In this document: positions 12,261 through 24,842 of the stretch, piece by piece
Layout of the letters: every line of letters starts with the position of its first letter
Position numbering within the stretch: the stretch's first letter is position 1
Origin: Uloborus plumipes
Taxonomy: Eukaryota > Arthropoda > Arachnida > Araneae > Uloboridae
Reading direction: 5' to 3'
Assembly (NCBI GenBank): GCA_038373865.1
Contig: JAXGGA010004417.1
Location: 1-64,000 of the forward strand
DNA length: 64,000 nt
Translations under genes and position numbers: made by a program
Notes under the pieces: model-generated
What the model was told of the DNA's origin: nothing
The model's input: the letters and a program-made list of their open reading frames with translations, nothing else
Databases searched by the model: none

Positions 12261-13727
12261 TGTTGCTACTCGAATGCTTGTTTGTAGAAGACGTTTTTTC
12301 CTATTTTCCCATCCAGTGATGGAATTGAGTTGTTGACTGGGTTAGTGTTTGGAATGGATTGATTAAATAATTTGGGGTTTATGATCCATTTCGGGGCTTG
12401 CTGTTATGGCCGGCGAAATTGTGTCGTCAAGTATTCGATGCGTTTTTATTTTTTATGTTGCTGATAAAGCTGCAGAGAATATGCTTGTGTCTTGGTGGGT
12501 AACTTTTTTTCCCCTTCAGCGTATCGTGGAATGACCTTGTTGAAACTAATGGTCGATAATATGCATGCAGAATAAAATTAAAATGCAGATTGCTTTTCGT
12601 GAGGTTTAACAAGATTTTATTCCTTATTGCACCCTCTATTAGGACATTTTCTGGATGTAAGAGCATGAATGTGAGTTTCTTTATTTAATTTGCTTTTGGG
12701 AAGCTTGATAATTACACATAAAGGACAGAAGGATTTCTCTCTCTTTTTCTCTTGGTGACTGCAACTTCAACGAGCAAAATTATCTGATTAAGTATGATTG
12801 GCGTTTGCGACCTTTTTGGATTTTTTTTTTCTAATCTGATATTGAATATGATATCTTCATTGGGATCTATAATTTGACTAGGGCCAGCCCAGTTGGGCCC
12901 AGAGCCTGTTGCTGGTCGTCACATTTGTATTTGTATTTGTATGCATGAAATGAGTTTATGAACAAATTTTTGCCTGTTACTTAGGCGAGTAAATAACTTA
13001 AATATTTACCTAGTGGCCCTATGCTTTCTATTTGTCCCTTCGACAAATTCGCATTGAATACAAAGAAAAGTATTTTATGCTTTTTTCTCCTCAAGTATTA
13101 TGCAACTAAGTGATCGTTGAATTCTTTCAACGAACTGCTTATTAACAATTTGCATTCTAAATGCAAAAACCGCGTGTAGAATGTTTATGCAACTGACAAA
13201 AGCATTAAATTATTTTCGGTAATAACAATATCGTGTCGTATAAAACAAAACTTCGCTTTGAGAAATGTCTGATGATCAATATGCTTCCGCAGTTGTTTCG
13301 CTATTGCATTTAGTTTATTTTATTCCCTTATTCATTGTTTTATTTATTTATTTTTTTTTGTTTTAATTTATTTATTTTACGTTAGTACTTTTTAATTTCT
13401 TTTGTTATTTTTCTTTATTTGTTTTCTTTTATATTTCTTTTTGAAGAGCAACATTCCTTTATAAGACGCACATACAATGGCTGCTGCCTATAGGAATCAC
13501 GTTGGTGCTAAGCAGTATAGATTCAATAAAGCGGCTAATTCAATAAATATGGATATCTTTTTGGTGATCTGATTCATTAACCACTCTTTCAATTAACCGA
13601 CGTCCACTGTACTTTATGACATACAAATATATTAAAAACAAAGAAAAGTTGAAGCAAAAGAAACTTTATTCTGGCTAGTAGGAAACCTCAAATATTTGCA
13701 AAAATGGATTCCTCACCACGGAATATC
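12261..13727. other. AT-rich DNA with a possible element terminus
   Basis: At 13,590-13,612 the minus strand begins TACAGTGGACGTCGGTTAAT, resembling a pogo/Tigger-like end. A left partner was not found. Otherwise nothing supported. Confidence 0.35.
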
Positions 13728-13991
13728 AATTGAATCGTTTATTTCGAAAAGGTAACATCTCTATTTTGATCTCCTCTGTCTCTTTAGAAAATTAAACAGC
13801 GCACGGTTATATTTTTGAATGTCATAATCAATGGTTATTTGGTAAATTATTGCAGTAATTGTGTACTTAACTAAAGGCATCTTTTCATTGATTATGACAT
13901 TTAAAAATATAACCGTGCGCTGTTTAATTTTCTAAAGAGACAGAGGAGATCAAAATAGAGATGTTACCTTTTCGAAATAAACGATTCAATT
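13728..13991. repeat. 264-bp near-perfect hairpin (foldback)
   Basis: Left arm 13,728-13,832 and right arm about 13,886-13,991 are inverted copies of about 105 bp with one mismatch seen (G versus A in the ATTTTT-AATGTCAT stretch). The loop is about 53 bp. There are no TIR-like short motifs or clear target duplication. Either a palindromic MITE or a local inverted duplication. Transcribed, it would give a long perfect hairpin RNA. Confidence 0.9.
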
Positions 13992-16900
13992 ATGGTTTGA
14001 AGTAATAATACGCTCAAGTGACTTCCTTACCACTAAAACGCCTCGAAGGCATTAAATTTCCCATTGAAACCGCCTCAATACCATCAACGTCTAACACTAT
14101 CATCACTTTCTTCAGGAAACAGTTCAGACCTGCCCTAATGAAGGCTCTAAATTGCCAAAATCACGGCCTCCGAACTGCTAGGAATTCACTGAGCCTCGCT
14201 AACCGCGAGCACTTTGTCAAAATGACAATTGCTTGTCTCTTCACTGAAAGAGCGGCTCTGTTGCCATTCCCACTCCCCAAAATAACCTCTTTTTTTTCTG
14301 TAGACCTGGCGGTATATCATTCCCGTACAGACCCTGCCATTCTCCAAATTGTTAAACAACGTATTTATCTACGAGGTGAAGAATTTTTTTTTTCTTTCTT
14401 AGGAATCTTTTACCTTTGCTTTTGGGAAAGGAACTAAAAATGTGAATAACGCAAATTCGTACTACTCACTTAAATTAATAAAGTAATAAATAAATATTTA
14501 GAAGTTTTAACATATTATCAGTCGACCAACAGAAAACGGGGAGTTTTCTCAGATGCTGCTCTTCAGCATTATAACTGAGCTTATGACCCGTTTTTAACGG
14601 GGCAGTCATGTTTTCAGGAAGCCTGTCCCATTATCCCTACTCATAGTTAAAGTTGCGGGACACTGAAATGTTCTGAGTTTTTTTTTTTTTTTTTTTGAAC
14701 TGCCAGAATTGATTACTGGGAGTGTTTCAACTAAGAGTCGCCAGGTAGAATTATTTTATAATTATTAGTTATGCTTTATGTTTTCTAAACCCTAATGAAC
14801 CGGTAAAAAACTATTTTCACTTACGAACAACAAGTGGAGTAATGAAAAAGCACAGCTCCCAAACGCAGTTGTTAAAGCAATGTCGATCACAAAAGTAAAT
14901 TGATAAATTTCTGTCAAGAGTGTCCCTTTTATTTAAAACTACGCCCAAATGTATATATTTTTTAATTGCGCATTAAGAGAAATACTGCTGCGGGAAGGTA
15001 GTAAAGGGCAGAACCTGCAGAAATGAATTTTTGAGACATTTGAAGAATCGCGTTTTGGATTCCATGGTAGGGAAAATGCTGGAAATTGATATAATTTTGT
15101 CTTGCTTTATTTTCAAAGAAACCAAATAAGCAAGCCTATACAGTAAAGCTAAAGTTTAGATAACAAAAATGATGGATAGATGACAAAAATGGAAGAAAAA
15201 AATTTCAAATGCTGCCCTTTATCTTCAGGCCGCAGAATCAATTCTTCCTTTTAAAGAATTAAATTATCCTTCTTTTTGTGATAAACACAAACTCAAAAAT
15301 ATTCAACTGAAAAAAAATAAGCATGCAGTTGACTAAAATTGTGAAATATTCCATTCTGAACAAACAAATAAGTAGTTCACTTTATTATTATTATTCTCCA
15401 TTACTTCCATTAGTATCGAAAAGAGCTCTATAAAAAGCTAAATGATACCTTTAGGTACGTTAACGACCTAACTTATTTCGAGGAAACCAGACAACATCAC
15501 TTCAGTTTGTACCCCCAAAAAGCAATATCTCGTACTCAGTTACTAATGAGTCCATCAAACTTCTAGACAGACATTTTAAAACATTTCAGATCAAAAAAAG
15601 AACATAACTTTCACAACCGTTTTTGATATAAGGCAATATTTTAGTTTTATTGTCAACTGGTAATGCCGCGCTGGTACACATAAACTATTAAAATCGTAGC
15701 ATAATTATTATTGGTAAGAGTTCTAGCGCATAGAAAATCTGAAATTTAAAAAAATGAAAAAAAAAATGTTAATAAGATCAAAGGAAAGAAAAATTACGAT
15801 TTTTCCAAAAAAACTACTACCTTTCCAGCGTCATTTAATATTACTACTTACCGCAGTCGAACATTTTGCCGTAAGTTTTACTAAGCTCGAAGACCTTTAC
15901 CATCTTTCAGTGCATATCTTTGAAGCATGATTTAAAACTTTGTTGATAATTCTTCTGTTATTTTAAAAAATCCGTATTTTTGCGTTCTTGTTGTTTTCTT
16001 ATTTTCTTTTTTCTACACTGACAAAGTTTTCGTATCTACTTGCTTATGTTTTGATGAATATTCGTTACATTCTTGCTTGAAATGCTGTTTTTCTATCAAC
16101 AGCGAGAAAAAGGTTCCGTTTGACGTCGTGATTAGCTTCTGCATTGTTTTTGAGACATTCTGGATAATCAAAATAGCCTGAATTCCTACTCTCAGGTGTT
16201 AGATGAGCATATTTATTTTTTAATTACAGTCATTCAAAACTACTTTAAAACTCATTAGTGGGTTTATTTTATAAATGATGTTTTCGGAATTGATTTTAAC
16301 TAACTAATTAGATCCTTTCACAAGCACAAACGTTTTTTCACTAAGATTTGCTGTAATAAAACCGTCCCAATGAATAATTCACAAAAATATTTAATTGTAC
16401 TAACTATAACCCAGCTTCTGTTAAGTGGGAGGAAAAAAAAGAACTTCAAATAAATACATCAACGTAAAAAACTCTTGTCTCATAAATGTTCATTTCTGTG
16501 AAATACTAACAGAATTCAAAATCAGGAAAAGAAATAATCACAACACAAAGCTCTAGAAGTATTCAGAACATTTTTAATGAAGAAGAATTGTTTTTGAAAT
16601 TGCGTGGAAAGTGTAAATTGAATGGGGAGGAAAAAAAATCCAGGAAATGAGGATACTGATCTGCAATGTTGCGAGGAAAATCCCGTGGTTGTTCAAACTA
16701 AATCAATAAATTCCGCCACTGAAATAATAAAACTTATCTGATGGACATTTTATTCTGAAATATTGATAAAATTCCCTGAATTTTTGTCCCCATCAGAAGA
16801 AAATGTATAAGATTGAACCAAGTTTTTTATTTATTTATTTATTTATTTTTTTTTTGTTGAAGATGCAAAAGGATTATTCTAACAGAATGCGATTCATTTT

Positions 16901-17269
16901 TTAAATCGAAATTGAGTTTAATATATTAAAATTAATATTATATGCATGTTGCTTTCAACACAAAATTATTAAATAAAGTAGCAAATGCTATTCAATAAAG
17001 CCTAATTACGCTGCTTAAATTACATAATACTCTCTACCTGAACTAGCTTCTTAGAAACTAAAAGCTTTTCATTCCATTATAGGACTTGGTTTGCACCAAA
17101 TATAGTAATTAATTGATAATCATTACCATTTTAGATCGGCAGAAATACTGATTGTTGCTGTATTAATAGTGCATTTAAACTGTGATTAGAATTAAGATTT
17201 TGAACTCGGTACACTTAGGACTAAATTTTCTTCCAGAAATCGAGAGTGTTTTTTTTTTTTTTTTTTTTT
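13992..17269. other. AT-rich DNA, nothing supported
   Basis: A 139-codon open frame at 14,018-14,437 matches no family I know, and its base use and lack of splice or promoter context do not support it. A TTTA microsatellite lies at about 16,830-16,850. Confidence 0.4.
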
Positions 17270-17416
17270 GCATTTCTTCCGGAGAACAATTGAAATATCA
17301 AGCGTAGTTGTCCCATTTGCATTTCTTCCGGAGAACAATTGAAATATCAAGCGTATTTGTTCCATTTGCATTTCTTCCGGAGAACAATTGAAATATCAAG
17401 CATATATGTTCCATTT
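17270..17416 (+). repeat. 49-bp tandem repeat, three copies
   Basis: Units start at 17,270, 17,319 and 17,368 with GCATTTCTTCCGGAGAACAA, exactly 49 bp apart. Copies differ mainly in the last 15 bp. A T-run of about 20 bp directly precedes the first unit. Confidence 0.95.
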
Positions 17417-18475
17417 TTATCCGATCTTGAAAAATATTGCTTTCGTTAATTTTCGAACAACACTCAAATATGTTATTTTGTAATACTTTTCAAGCTTTCT
17501 GCATATTTGCTGTCATTAATAAAAATGCTTAAAATGCCCTTTTTTCAAGTTCACATAGAAGAAGTTGATAGAGTAAATTTAACTTTGAACAAAAGATCAA
17601 AAATTAGTTACTATTGCAAAGAGGTATAGCCTAATGGACAACTCATAAAAAAATTTTAAAAAGCAAAAATGAGAAAACTGTATTATTCTAAGTGTTTTGC
17701 TTTTAGATTGATTTTTATGAGCTTTGACAGATGAAAACATTTTTAAAACTATAGATTTTTTTGAAATTCGTTGACACAAAATAGAAATAAGTTTTTTAAA
17801 CTTTTGAAATCAAATTCTGTTCACGTAAAATGATACGCACATGCTTACATTCGATTACTTTTCTAAGAGGATATCGCTTTTTCCTGACGCTTGACCCACA
17901 CCTTTAAATTAAGCAATTTCTTTTGGTTAGAAATTTATGATATCACTCAGAAAAGGTTTACTGAATTATTCACAAAAAGGAATTACTTACGGATTTATAG
18001 ATTCAAATGTATAAATTCATTAATAACCAGTTTCTGGTATCAAAGGGGAGGTCGACATGTGTCCCCAGCACTCACTGTGCCACGAGCATCTCAGAAGAAA
18101 GGAATAAGTGATGCTGAAGAGAAGGAGAAGGGGAAGCGCAAGATGAAAAGGAAGCATCGGAAGCTGCATCCGGCCCATTTCTTCGGGCTCCGCTCGGGAT
18201 TCCGTCATTGTGCGGGAAGGCGGGGGCCATTAAATGGCTATAAAGGAGGCCGGAGCACCTTTTCGAATGGGAGGGGTGGCGCTGGCATGGCCGCGGGCAC
18301 ATCTGCTCTGCCCATGCATTCCAAATGGATTCTTTTTTCTATCATTTTGGACAGTAACACTGGTGTCCATGTGTTCGTGAAAGGCTGTGCATTTGCGTTA
18401 GAAAGTTTTCCATAGAGGTTTGAATATCGCCTATGGAAGGATGGGACTGATCCAGTCAGTTAGGAAGATTCCGTG
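17417..18475. other. AT-rich DNA plus a GC-richer island (about 18,040-18,320)
   Basis: The island contains a Lys/Glu-rich 174-codon frame (17,891-18,415) of which only the middle is GC-rich. The protein is unrecognised and probably fortuitous. The island also carries ATTAAATGGCTATAAAGG. It may be a conserved non-coding element. Confidence 0.3.
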
Positions 18476-19081
18476 CACTGCAAAAAAAAAAAAAAGAAGT
18501 ACAGTATAATACTGACAGCAGAGGTTACTGTTTAAAACTGTAAATGTACAGTACTAAACTGAAAATGAGCAGTAATATTATATATTACTATAGTACTATA
18601 CATATTACTGCTCATTTTATAATCTATTGCTGTGCATTTTAGAGTTTTAAACTACACTGTTAAAAATGAATTGTTGTTTTTACAGCATAATACTGGCAGC
18701 CGAGGTTCCAACTTAAAACTGTAAAATGCATAGTAATTAACTGTAAAAATAGCAATTTTAGTTTTTTACTGTAAAGTTAGCAGTTTTACAGTTCATTGTC
18801 GTAAAATTTAGTTGTATTACACTGTAAAAAGCAGTATAATACTGGTAGCAGAGGCTCCAGTTTAAAACTGTAAAATTCACTGTAGTAAACTAAAATTAGC
18901 AATTTTACAGTTTAATAATGTAAAAGTACCAATTTTACAGTTTATTACTGTAAAATTAGCAATTTTTGCAGTTTATTACTATAAAATTAGCTGTATTATA
19001 CTGTAAAAACAACATTCATTTTTTACAGTTTGGAATCACAGTTGCCAGTGTTATAGTGTAAAAACAAGTTTTTTTGCAGTG
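18476..19081. mobile_element. MITE family A (CACTG(C/T)AAAA ends), copy 1
   Basis: Ends CACTGCAAAAA and TTTTTTGCAGTG are inverted. The interior is built from repeated ACTGTAAAA / TTTTACAGT blocks, many mutually inverted, and includes the family marker ATAATACTGGCAGC-GAGGTTCC. The same composition recurs at 40.7, 41.2, 43.3 and 62.5 kb. Non-coding. Confidence 0.75.
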
Positions 19082-21943
19082 TTGGGGGTTATAATTTCCG
19101 GGAAATACCACGGAAAAGAAGAAATTGCTGTACAAAGACTCCAAATGTGTTAGATAGTTGTTTCCATGCTTAATTTTTATAAAGACCACGGACTCGACTT
19201 CTATATAATGAAATTAAACGTTAAGGACTTTCAGAAACCATCTTGGAAAATTGCTTTTCTCTCAATAACAGACTTATCTCATAATCTCATATATCCACTA
19301 CTGAAACAAAAAATAACTTTTAAAAATTATTCCTGGAAATTTTCTTGAACATTTTTGCACTATGTAGAAATAGGTGCCATGTTCTTCGGATAGTTCATGC
19401 TATGAAACGAGATAAAACATTTTTGCTATGAATATATCTAGTTTCGTCGTGAATATACCTAAATCACCTTGAAAAGGAGCATAGCGTGAGAGAAAATGTG
19501 CGGACGAAGTGACAATTTAGAATGAAAAGAAAGTTTAACTTCTGCCGTCTGTATTTACAACACACTTTTTTTTTCTTCATAATTAGACTACATTTATGTA
19601 AACAGTAGTCTTAGAGCCAAACCAAACTGCAACTGCTTGAGAAAAATGGAAAAAGTATCGTTTAGGATCTCGCATTTGTACAAAAATAAGTTCCTATGGT
19701 ATTACGGTTTATCAACTTTATTAAGCGTTTGTTTACCGGGAGAGTCACAAAAGCTTGACTATCAGCATCCAATCTATGTTCATAATCAAAAAGGACTTCA
19801 AACTGCGCTATTCCTACAGAAGTGGCTACGTCACTAAAATTAGTTTTCATTCAGTGGCAAAAATGTTCTCCATAATCCATTCACTAAACTATCAATCTCT
19901 CCCGGTTTTTTCTCTTTTTTTCAGTAACCAGAAATAATGTTTTACCTTTAATCCCAAGGATGGAAATTAAAGTTCAAGATTTAAGTTTAATTTCATACAA
20001 AACATTTTTTCTTTTTTGACAGTTAGAAGATTTAACAAAAACTAATCCAGTTTTATCAAACATACTATTGAAATGTAGGAAATCATCAAGTTATAACAAT
20101 AGCTTCAAGAAGGTTTTTTTCTTTTTCCTTTTTCTAAGCCGTTTGAATGCACCTTTCTGGAGAATAATCACGTGGCTTACGTTACCAGAAAAAAAATTTC
20201 TGTCTGCACCTGGCGAACGAACTTCAAGCTGAGTTCAAGAAAATAATTAGCGCTCAAATTTTTAATGGAAAATAGTTACCGGTAATTAATAGTTGATTAC
20301 CCTTCAGTCACTTGCACACATATAAATGTCTTTTTATTCCACTGCATAAAGTTTTAAGGCTCTTTATTCGTTTTAACATATTTTTCTGTCCTCTAAAACA
20401 TCTACTGACAATTCTCATCAACTCTCTACAATATTTTCAAGAACACCATTTTCAATCAACTGCATCTTTAATTCAAAAGCAAACAGAAATCTAATGACTT
20501 CTTAATTAATGAGAACTCGAAGAATGTCCCTCCAGCAGCTAAGTAAGCTAAAACTCATTCCGAATCTCTTACCTTTATTATTCAAACATTTCTATAACAT
20601 CTCTTTAATCCGCGTAATCCTTTTCATTTACGGTCGGTTTCGAACCTTTTCCTCTTTGGAAGGGAGAGAACCTGAATTAGAAAGCAGATTCTGGGGGCAG
20701 TGCGAAGGGGGCGGTAGAATGAATTAGGTAATTAACGTCATGTCTGCCGCTTTCTCTCTACGGTTCGCCCTCAGATGGAAGCCCGTTTTAAACAAAGTCC
20801 CTTTTCTTATCCCTCCCCCCATTTTCGCCGCTAAAATAGAACTCGTAATGAGCGAAAAATGGTGAATGTGTTGTGACAAGTGGAATTTTTTGGTGGTATT
20901 TTGCTTGTCCTCTAAACGCCGGGACTTGCCGTTTTTGAAGGAAGAGCGAAAAGGATGTACTAGGCGGACGGTTTGGTTTTTCGAGTTCTCAAAAAGGAAA
21001 GATTAATTATTTTAATTAATGAAAATTTCTTTATCGAAGAAGAAATTGTGATTAGAAGAAAGTGGAATTATTTTGGCGAATAAGTTGTAAAAATGTGTAC
21101 AAAAAGTTCAAATTGTGTAAACATTTAATGCAACTATTTTTCAAAATAAACAGAGCAATTCCAAAGCTCCTTTACTTTTAAAGGGAAATGAAAATGCTGC
21201 AATGATAGTTCAACGTTTAGTTTAGTCTCTTTTTTAATAGAGTTTTATGAAAATTTAATTTTAGAGAGTTCTTTTCGTTAAGGTTTTTTAATACGTAATT
21301 ACAATACTTTTTTTAAATTAACGAACTCCCTTTCCAACCTTTTTAAACTTTAGAGTATCCTTCGAGCACTAGTAGGGTACAAATGTTCGGTACATGAAAC
21401 GTATTTGGCGCTATTTCATACGTTCGGTGTCTTCCATTGCATATACTACACTAGTTTGATATCTTATCCATCTTTTAAATTTTATCTTATCAAATGAAAT
21501 GTCTTGTCACAAGATTGCGCAAAAATTGAAAGGCTTGCTGCAAAAATTGAAAGGCTTGCTGCAAAAAATGAGGAAGCTCCGATTTCAATGTTTTTAAAAG
21601 GTCTGCATTAAAGTGGGAAACTTCAGTCTTTTTCTTTCTTTTTTTGAATTTCTTTAGAGAATTTTTCACTGCAGTTATGCAAGAGAAATCATGAAATTGT
21701 TTTTTAAAAAATGTGATTGGTGTTTTAAAATTTAATACGGACCTTTTGAAAATTGAAATTTGAAGCTATGCTTTCTTTTCGAAGCAAGACCTACAATATT
21801 GTCTTTCCAGAAAACTGCGATAGTTTAGGTTCAAATAATATGAAACTAGCACCAAATTAACGTATAGATCAATTCAATGTATGACAACCTCAGTAGACAT
21901 GTTTCAAGTTTAAGTAAGCTACACACAGGAGTCGAATTCACAT
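19082..21943. other. AT-rich DNA plus GC-richer island at 20,640-20,960
   Basis: The island includes a GGTAATTAACGTCATG stretch with a homeodomain-like TAATTA core. Near 21,519-21,560 a 21-bp unit is directly duplicated. No gene is identified. Confidence 0.35.
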
Positions 21944-22299
21944 TTGGGGTGCGACATCGAATGTAAAACATCGATGCTTTAAGACATCGATGTTAAGAAA
22001 TGAAGACATCGATTTTATTGATACATCGGTAAAAAAAATCGATGTTTTCAAACATCGATGTTTCAAACTATCGATATTTTTTTTTTCTTGTTTAATTGCT
22101 TACGCATTTAAATTTACAGTAATACAGTAAGAAAACTTCTTAATACGTTTGCTTATTGCATATTTTATCAAGCTTTCTTTGCTGGACTATAAAACATCGA
22201 CATCGAAAAAAACATCGAACCGAAAACATCGATGTTGGAAAAACATCGAACCTCAAACATCGATGATAAAAACATCGACATCGATGTCTCTCAGCACTA
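21944..22299. mobile_element. hAT-like MITE packed with CATCGATG motifs
   Basis: Flanked by an exact 8-bp direct repeat ATTCACAT (21,936-21,943 and 22,300-22,307), the size of a hAT target duplication. Ends are TTGGGGTGCGACATCGA on the left and, inverted, TAGTGCTGAGAGACATCGAT on the right: similar but not identical TIRs. More than a dozen ACATCGA(T) copies in both orientations lie at both ends, with an AT-rich middle, as in hAT subterminal repeats. Non-coding. Confidence 0.72.
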
Positions 22300-22307
22300 A
22301 TTCACAT

Positions 22308-23449
22308 ATACCCTGATGCATTTTCTTAATTCTTCAAGTAACCCTTTGGCATAAATGGTCCCTCCCATAAAGACGCGTCACAAATTGCAGGGTTGATCAT
22401 CTATCTCTGTCTCGGTGAAGCAATCATAATAATCTTAAATGTCGTGGAAGCTTCAAATGTAGTGGAAGCAGTTACCCTGAAGGCCATCTTAAACTCGATT
22501 CATATATCAAAGTTGGAATACGTTTACGGACTGTGCGCGATCAATAAATTGAGTGCTTCAACTAAGATATCCATATCCAAAATGTGTAATTCTAGGCGAA
22601 AATCGGACTGTTTCGGAGGGGGGGGGGAAGCATTCTGGTATGTTGGGGGTGGAAATCAATATGTGTGTAGTGAAGGAAATTTTATGCGAAAATTAGGCCA
22701 CGTTGCAAGCGATACTCTAAGACGAAACGATTTTTTTAATAAAATATAATTTATTTATTTATTTTTATAACTAGTTCATTTAACTCTTTATGTCCTAAAT
22801 TAATTTAACAACAAATTTTTATACATTTTTCCGTTTTTATGAGTTGAAAATACGTCAAAAAACAATTTAACGAATAAAATAGTTTTGAAAGCGGCCCCCT
22901 GCGCCTTAGGGCCCCCAAGAAAGCTGTTTTCGATCACGGGTACAATCTGTCGGCCTCTCAGCAAAGTCCAAGGAGTGGTACTCAAAAGCTTCAGCATGAT
23001 TCCAGACATTTATGATTCATAATACTAAATTAGTATTGGCGGGACTTCTGAGTCCCGTCGAAGCATAAAGGGTTAAATAAAGGGTTAAAACTGCATAAAG
23101 TTATTAGCAGAAATTAAATCTCTGTAATTGTAGTTGGTATGAAAGTAGAGTAATTTCTGTAAATGAAATTCTATTGATGAATCAAACACTTTTAAAACAA
23201 CGTTTAACTAAAAGTTAATTGTTTACGCAAACACTTTTTGGCATATTTGTTTGGCACCAAATTTGGCACCAACAAATAAACGACTGCAATTCTAATAGTC
23301 ATAGATAATAATAAATAGATCCACTAATACAGGCACCTGATTGTACAGCTCAATATGTACAATGCTACTCTTTGTACAATGTTGTGTTGTTTCTAATACC
23401 GCTCGTGTGTCGAACCCGAGTAGATGAAATCGATTCGATTTAAGGCAGG
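22308..23449. other. AT-rich DNA with a possible piggyBac-like MITE
   Basis: TTAACTCTTTATG at 22,780 and, inverted, TTAACCCTTTATG ending at 23,076 bracket about 300 bp, both starting with TTAA. The match is short, so the call is weak. G10 run at 22,618. Confidence 0.3.
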
Positions 23450-23686
23450 ATAGGTACGTCTTCCGTTTTTACGAGCACCATTAAGGTGGCAGACCGTTTC
23501 AGTTCAACACACATGCTATAAGGACCCGTTTATAGGGTTAGGCATCCTATCATAACACACTTTCATACACAGAAGGGACAGTGGCAGGAGAGGAAGAAAG
23601 CACGTCCATGCCCAAGCCGGGATTCTAACCCAGGGCCACCTCATCACGGTCAGACGTCTCTGATCACTAGATAAGTTGGCCGACGG
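23450..23686 (-). mobile_element. tRNA-derived SINE, copy 1
   Basis: Read on the minus strand the head carries CTAGTGATCAGAGACGTCTG (A-box region) and a degenerate B box (GGTTAGAATCCCGGC), then a body with TAAACGGGTCCTTATAGC. The head and body match copies at 45.4 and 46.4 kb. The 3' tail is decayed. Confidence 0.75.
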
Positions 23687-24809
23687 TATACAATGTACTT
23701 AGTGGAACTTCCAATTCTTTTTTGAAAAATACAAATAAATAAATGAATAAAATTATACATTGTTTTTCGCTAGTACTAGTGTACTTTATATTCATTATTT
23801 GAGAAATTAACTAAGCAACTAGAATTGGATGTTACTTTGTTTTATTAGTAGTTTCAAACTGCCCGTATAAATAACAACACAGAAGGCGACGCTGCCACAG
23901 TAGGAATATAATAAATAAATTTACATACGCAAAATAATTAGCATATATACATATATTATAAAAATAGACACTTGTATGAACTTAAAAAATAAATTCCAAG
24001 ACATACTTCTTTGCATTTCAAATTTAAAAAACAATTAGAGCTCTATATATTACGTCATGAAGTTTGTCAAATGTTTTTGATTCAAAAAGCATAAGTTCCC
24101 CGTAACATTAATCATATTTACAGAGGAAAACAAAATTTTAACAAAGCATTATTTTGTTCTTTGGCAGAGTTCGGAAGATTCCCCACATTAAAAATATTTA
24201 TTCCGAACTTATGACGCAAAGTTATTTTCCGAACAATCACAGTCTCCTTTACGTCATCGGAATTTCTTTTTAGATGGCAACAGATCCTTTCATATTTCGC
24301 GGCTGCCAGGTTCTTCCCGAAAATAGGGGGTTGCGCGCGAGCCTGCATGCATATTAATGAATCCGGACGCAAAAATGAGATTCGCAAAAACAAAACGCTT
24401 TCCTCGTGAATATTTGAAAATTAATATTTAATCTCTCCGCAGCGCGATGTTGGATGTGGCAGCGTTCATGCCAGGATGCCTCCTCTGAATATTCAAGCGG
24501 TGTTGTTCCTTTCGTCGGGGCTGGCGTCTTCTTCTCTTTTTAATTTAACTCCGAAACTCATCAACAAATCCTCCGGGACGAAGAGATTTCTCTACTTTAT
24601 TTTGGCAACAGCACGAGTGGATTGAGTCCGAAGAAACTTCGTTACGGAGCGCAGAAAAATGGCGAGACATGGAACGCGTTAATAATCTTGTAAATTGATG
24701 GCGTCGGTATTTTTGAGCTAAATATGTGAAGAAGTTTGGGTTCGAGAGATAGAGGTGGTTTACAGAAAAATATATTTGGGCATTCACAACACATATATTC
24801 ATTCTTGAA

Positions 24810-24842
<33 letters not shown>

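Noticed and set aside
14018..14437. 139-codon open frame
   Set aside because: No domain, no splice or promoter context, and the C-terminus is low-complexity Phe-rich sequence.
17891..18415. 174-codon open frame with a Lys-rich middle
   Set aside because: Likely a chance opening across a GC-rich, purine-rich island; no recognisable domain.
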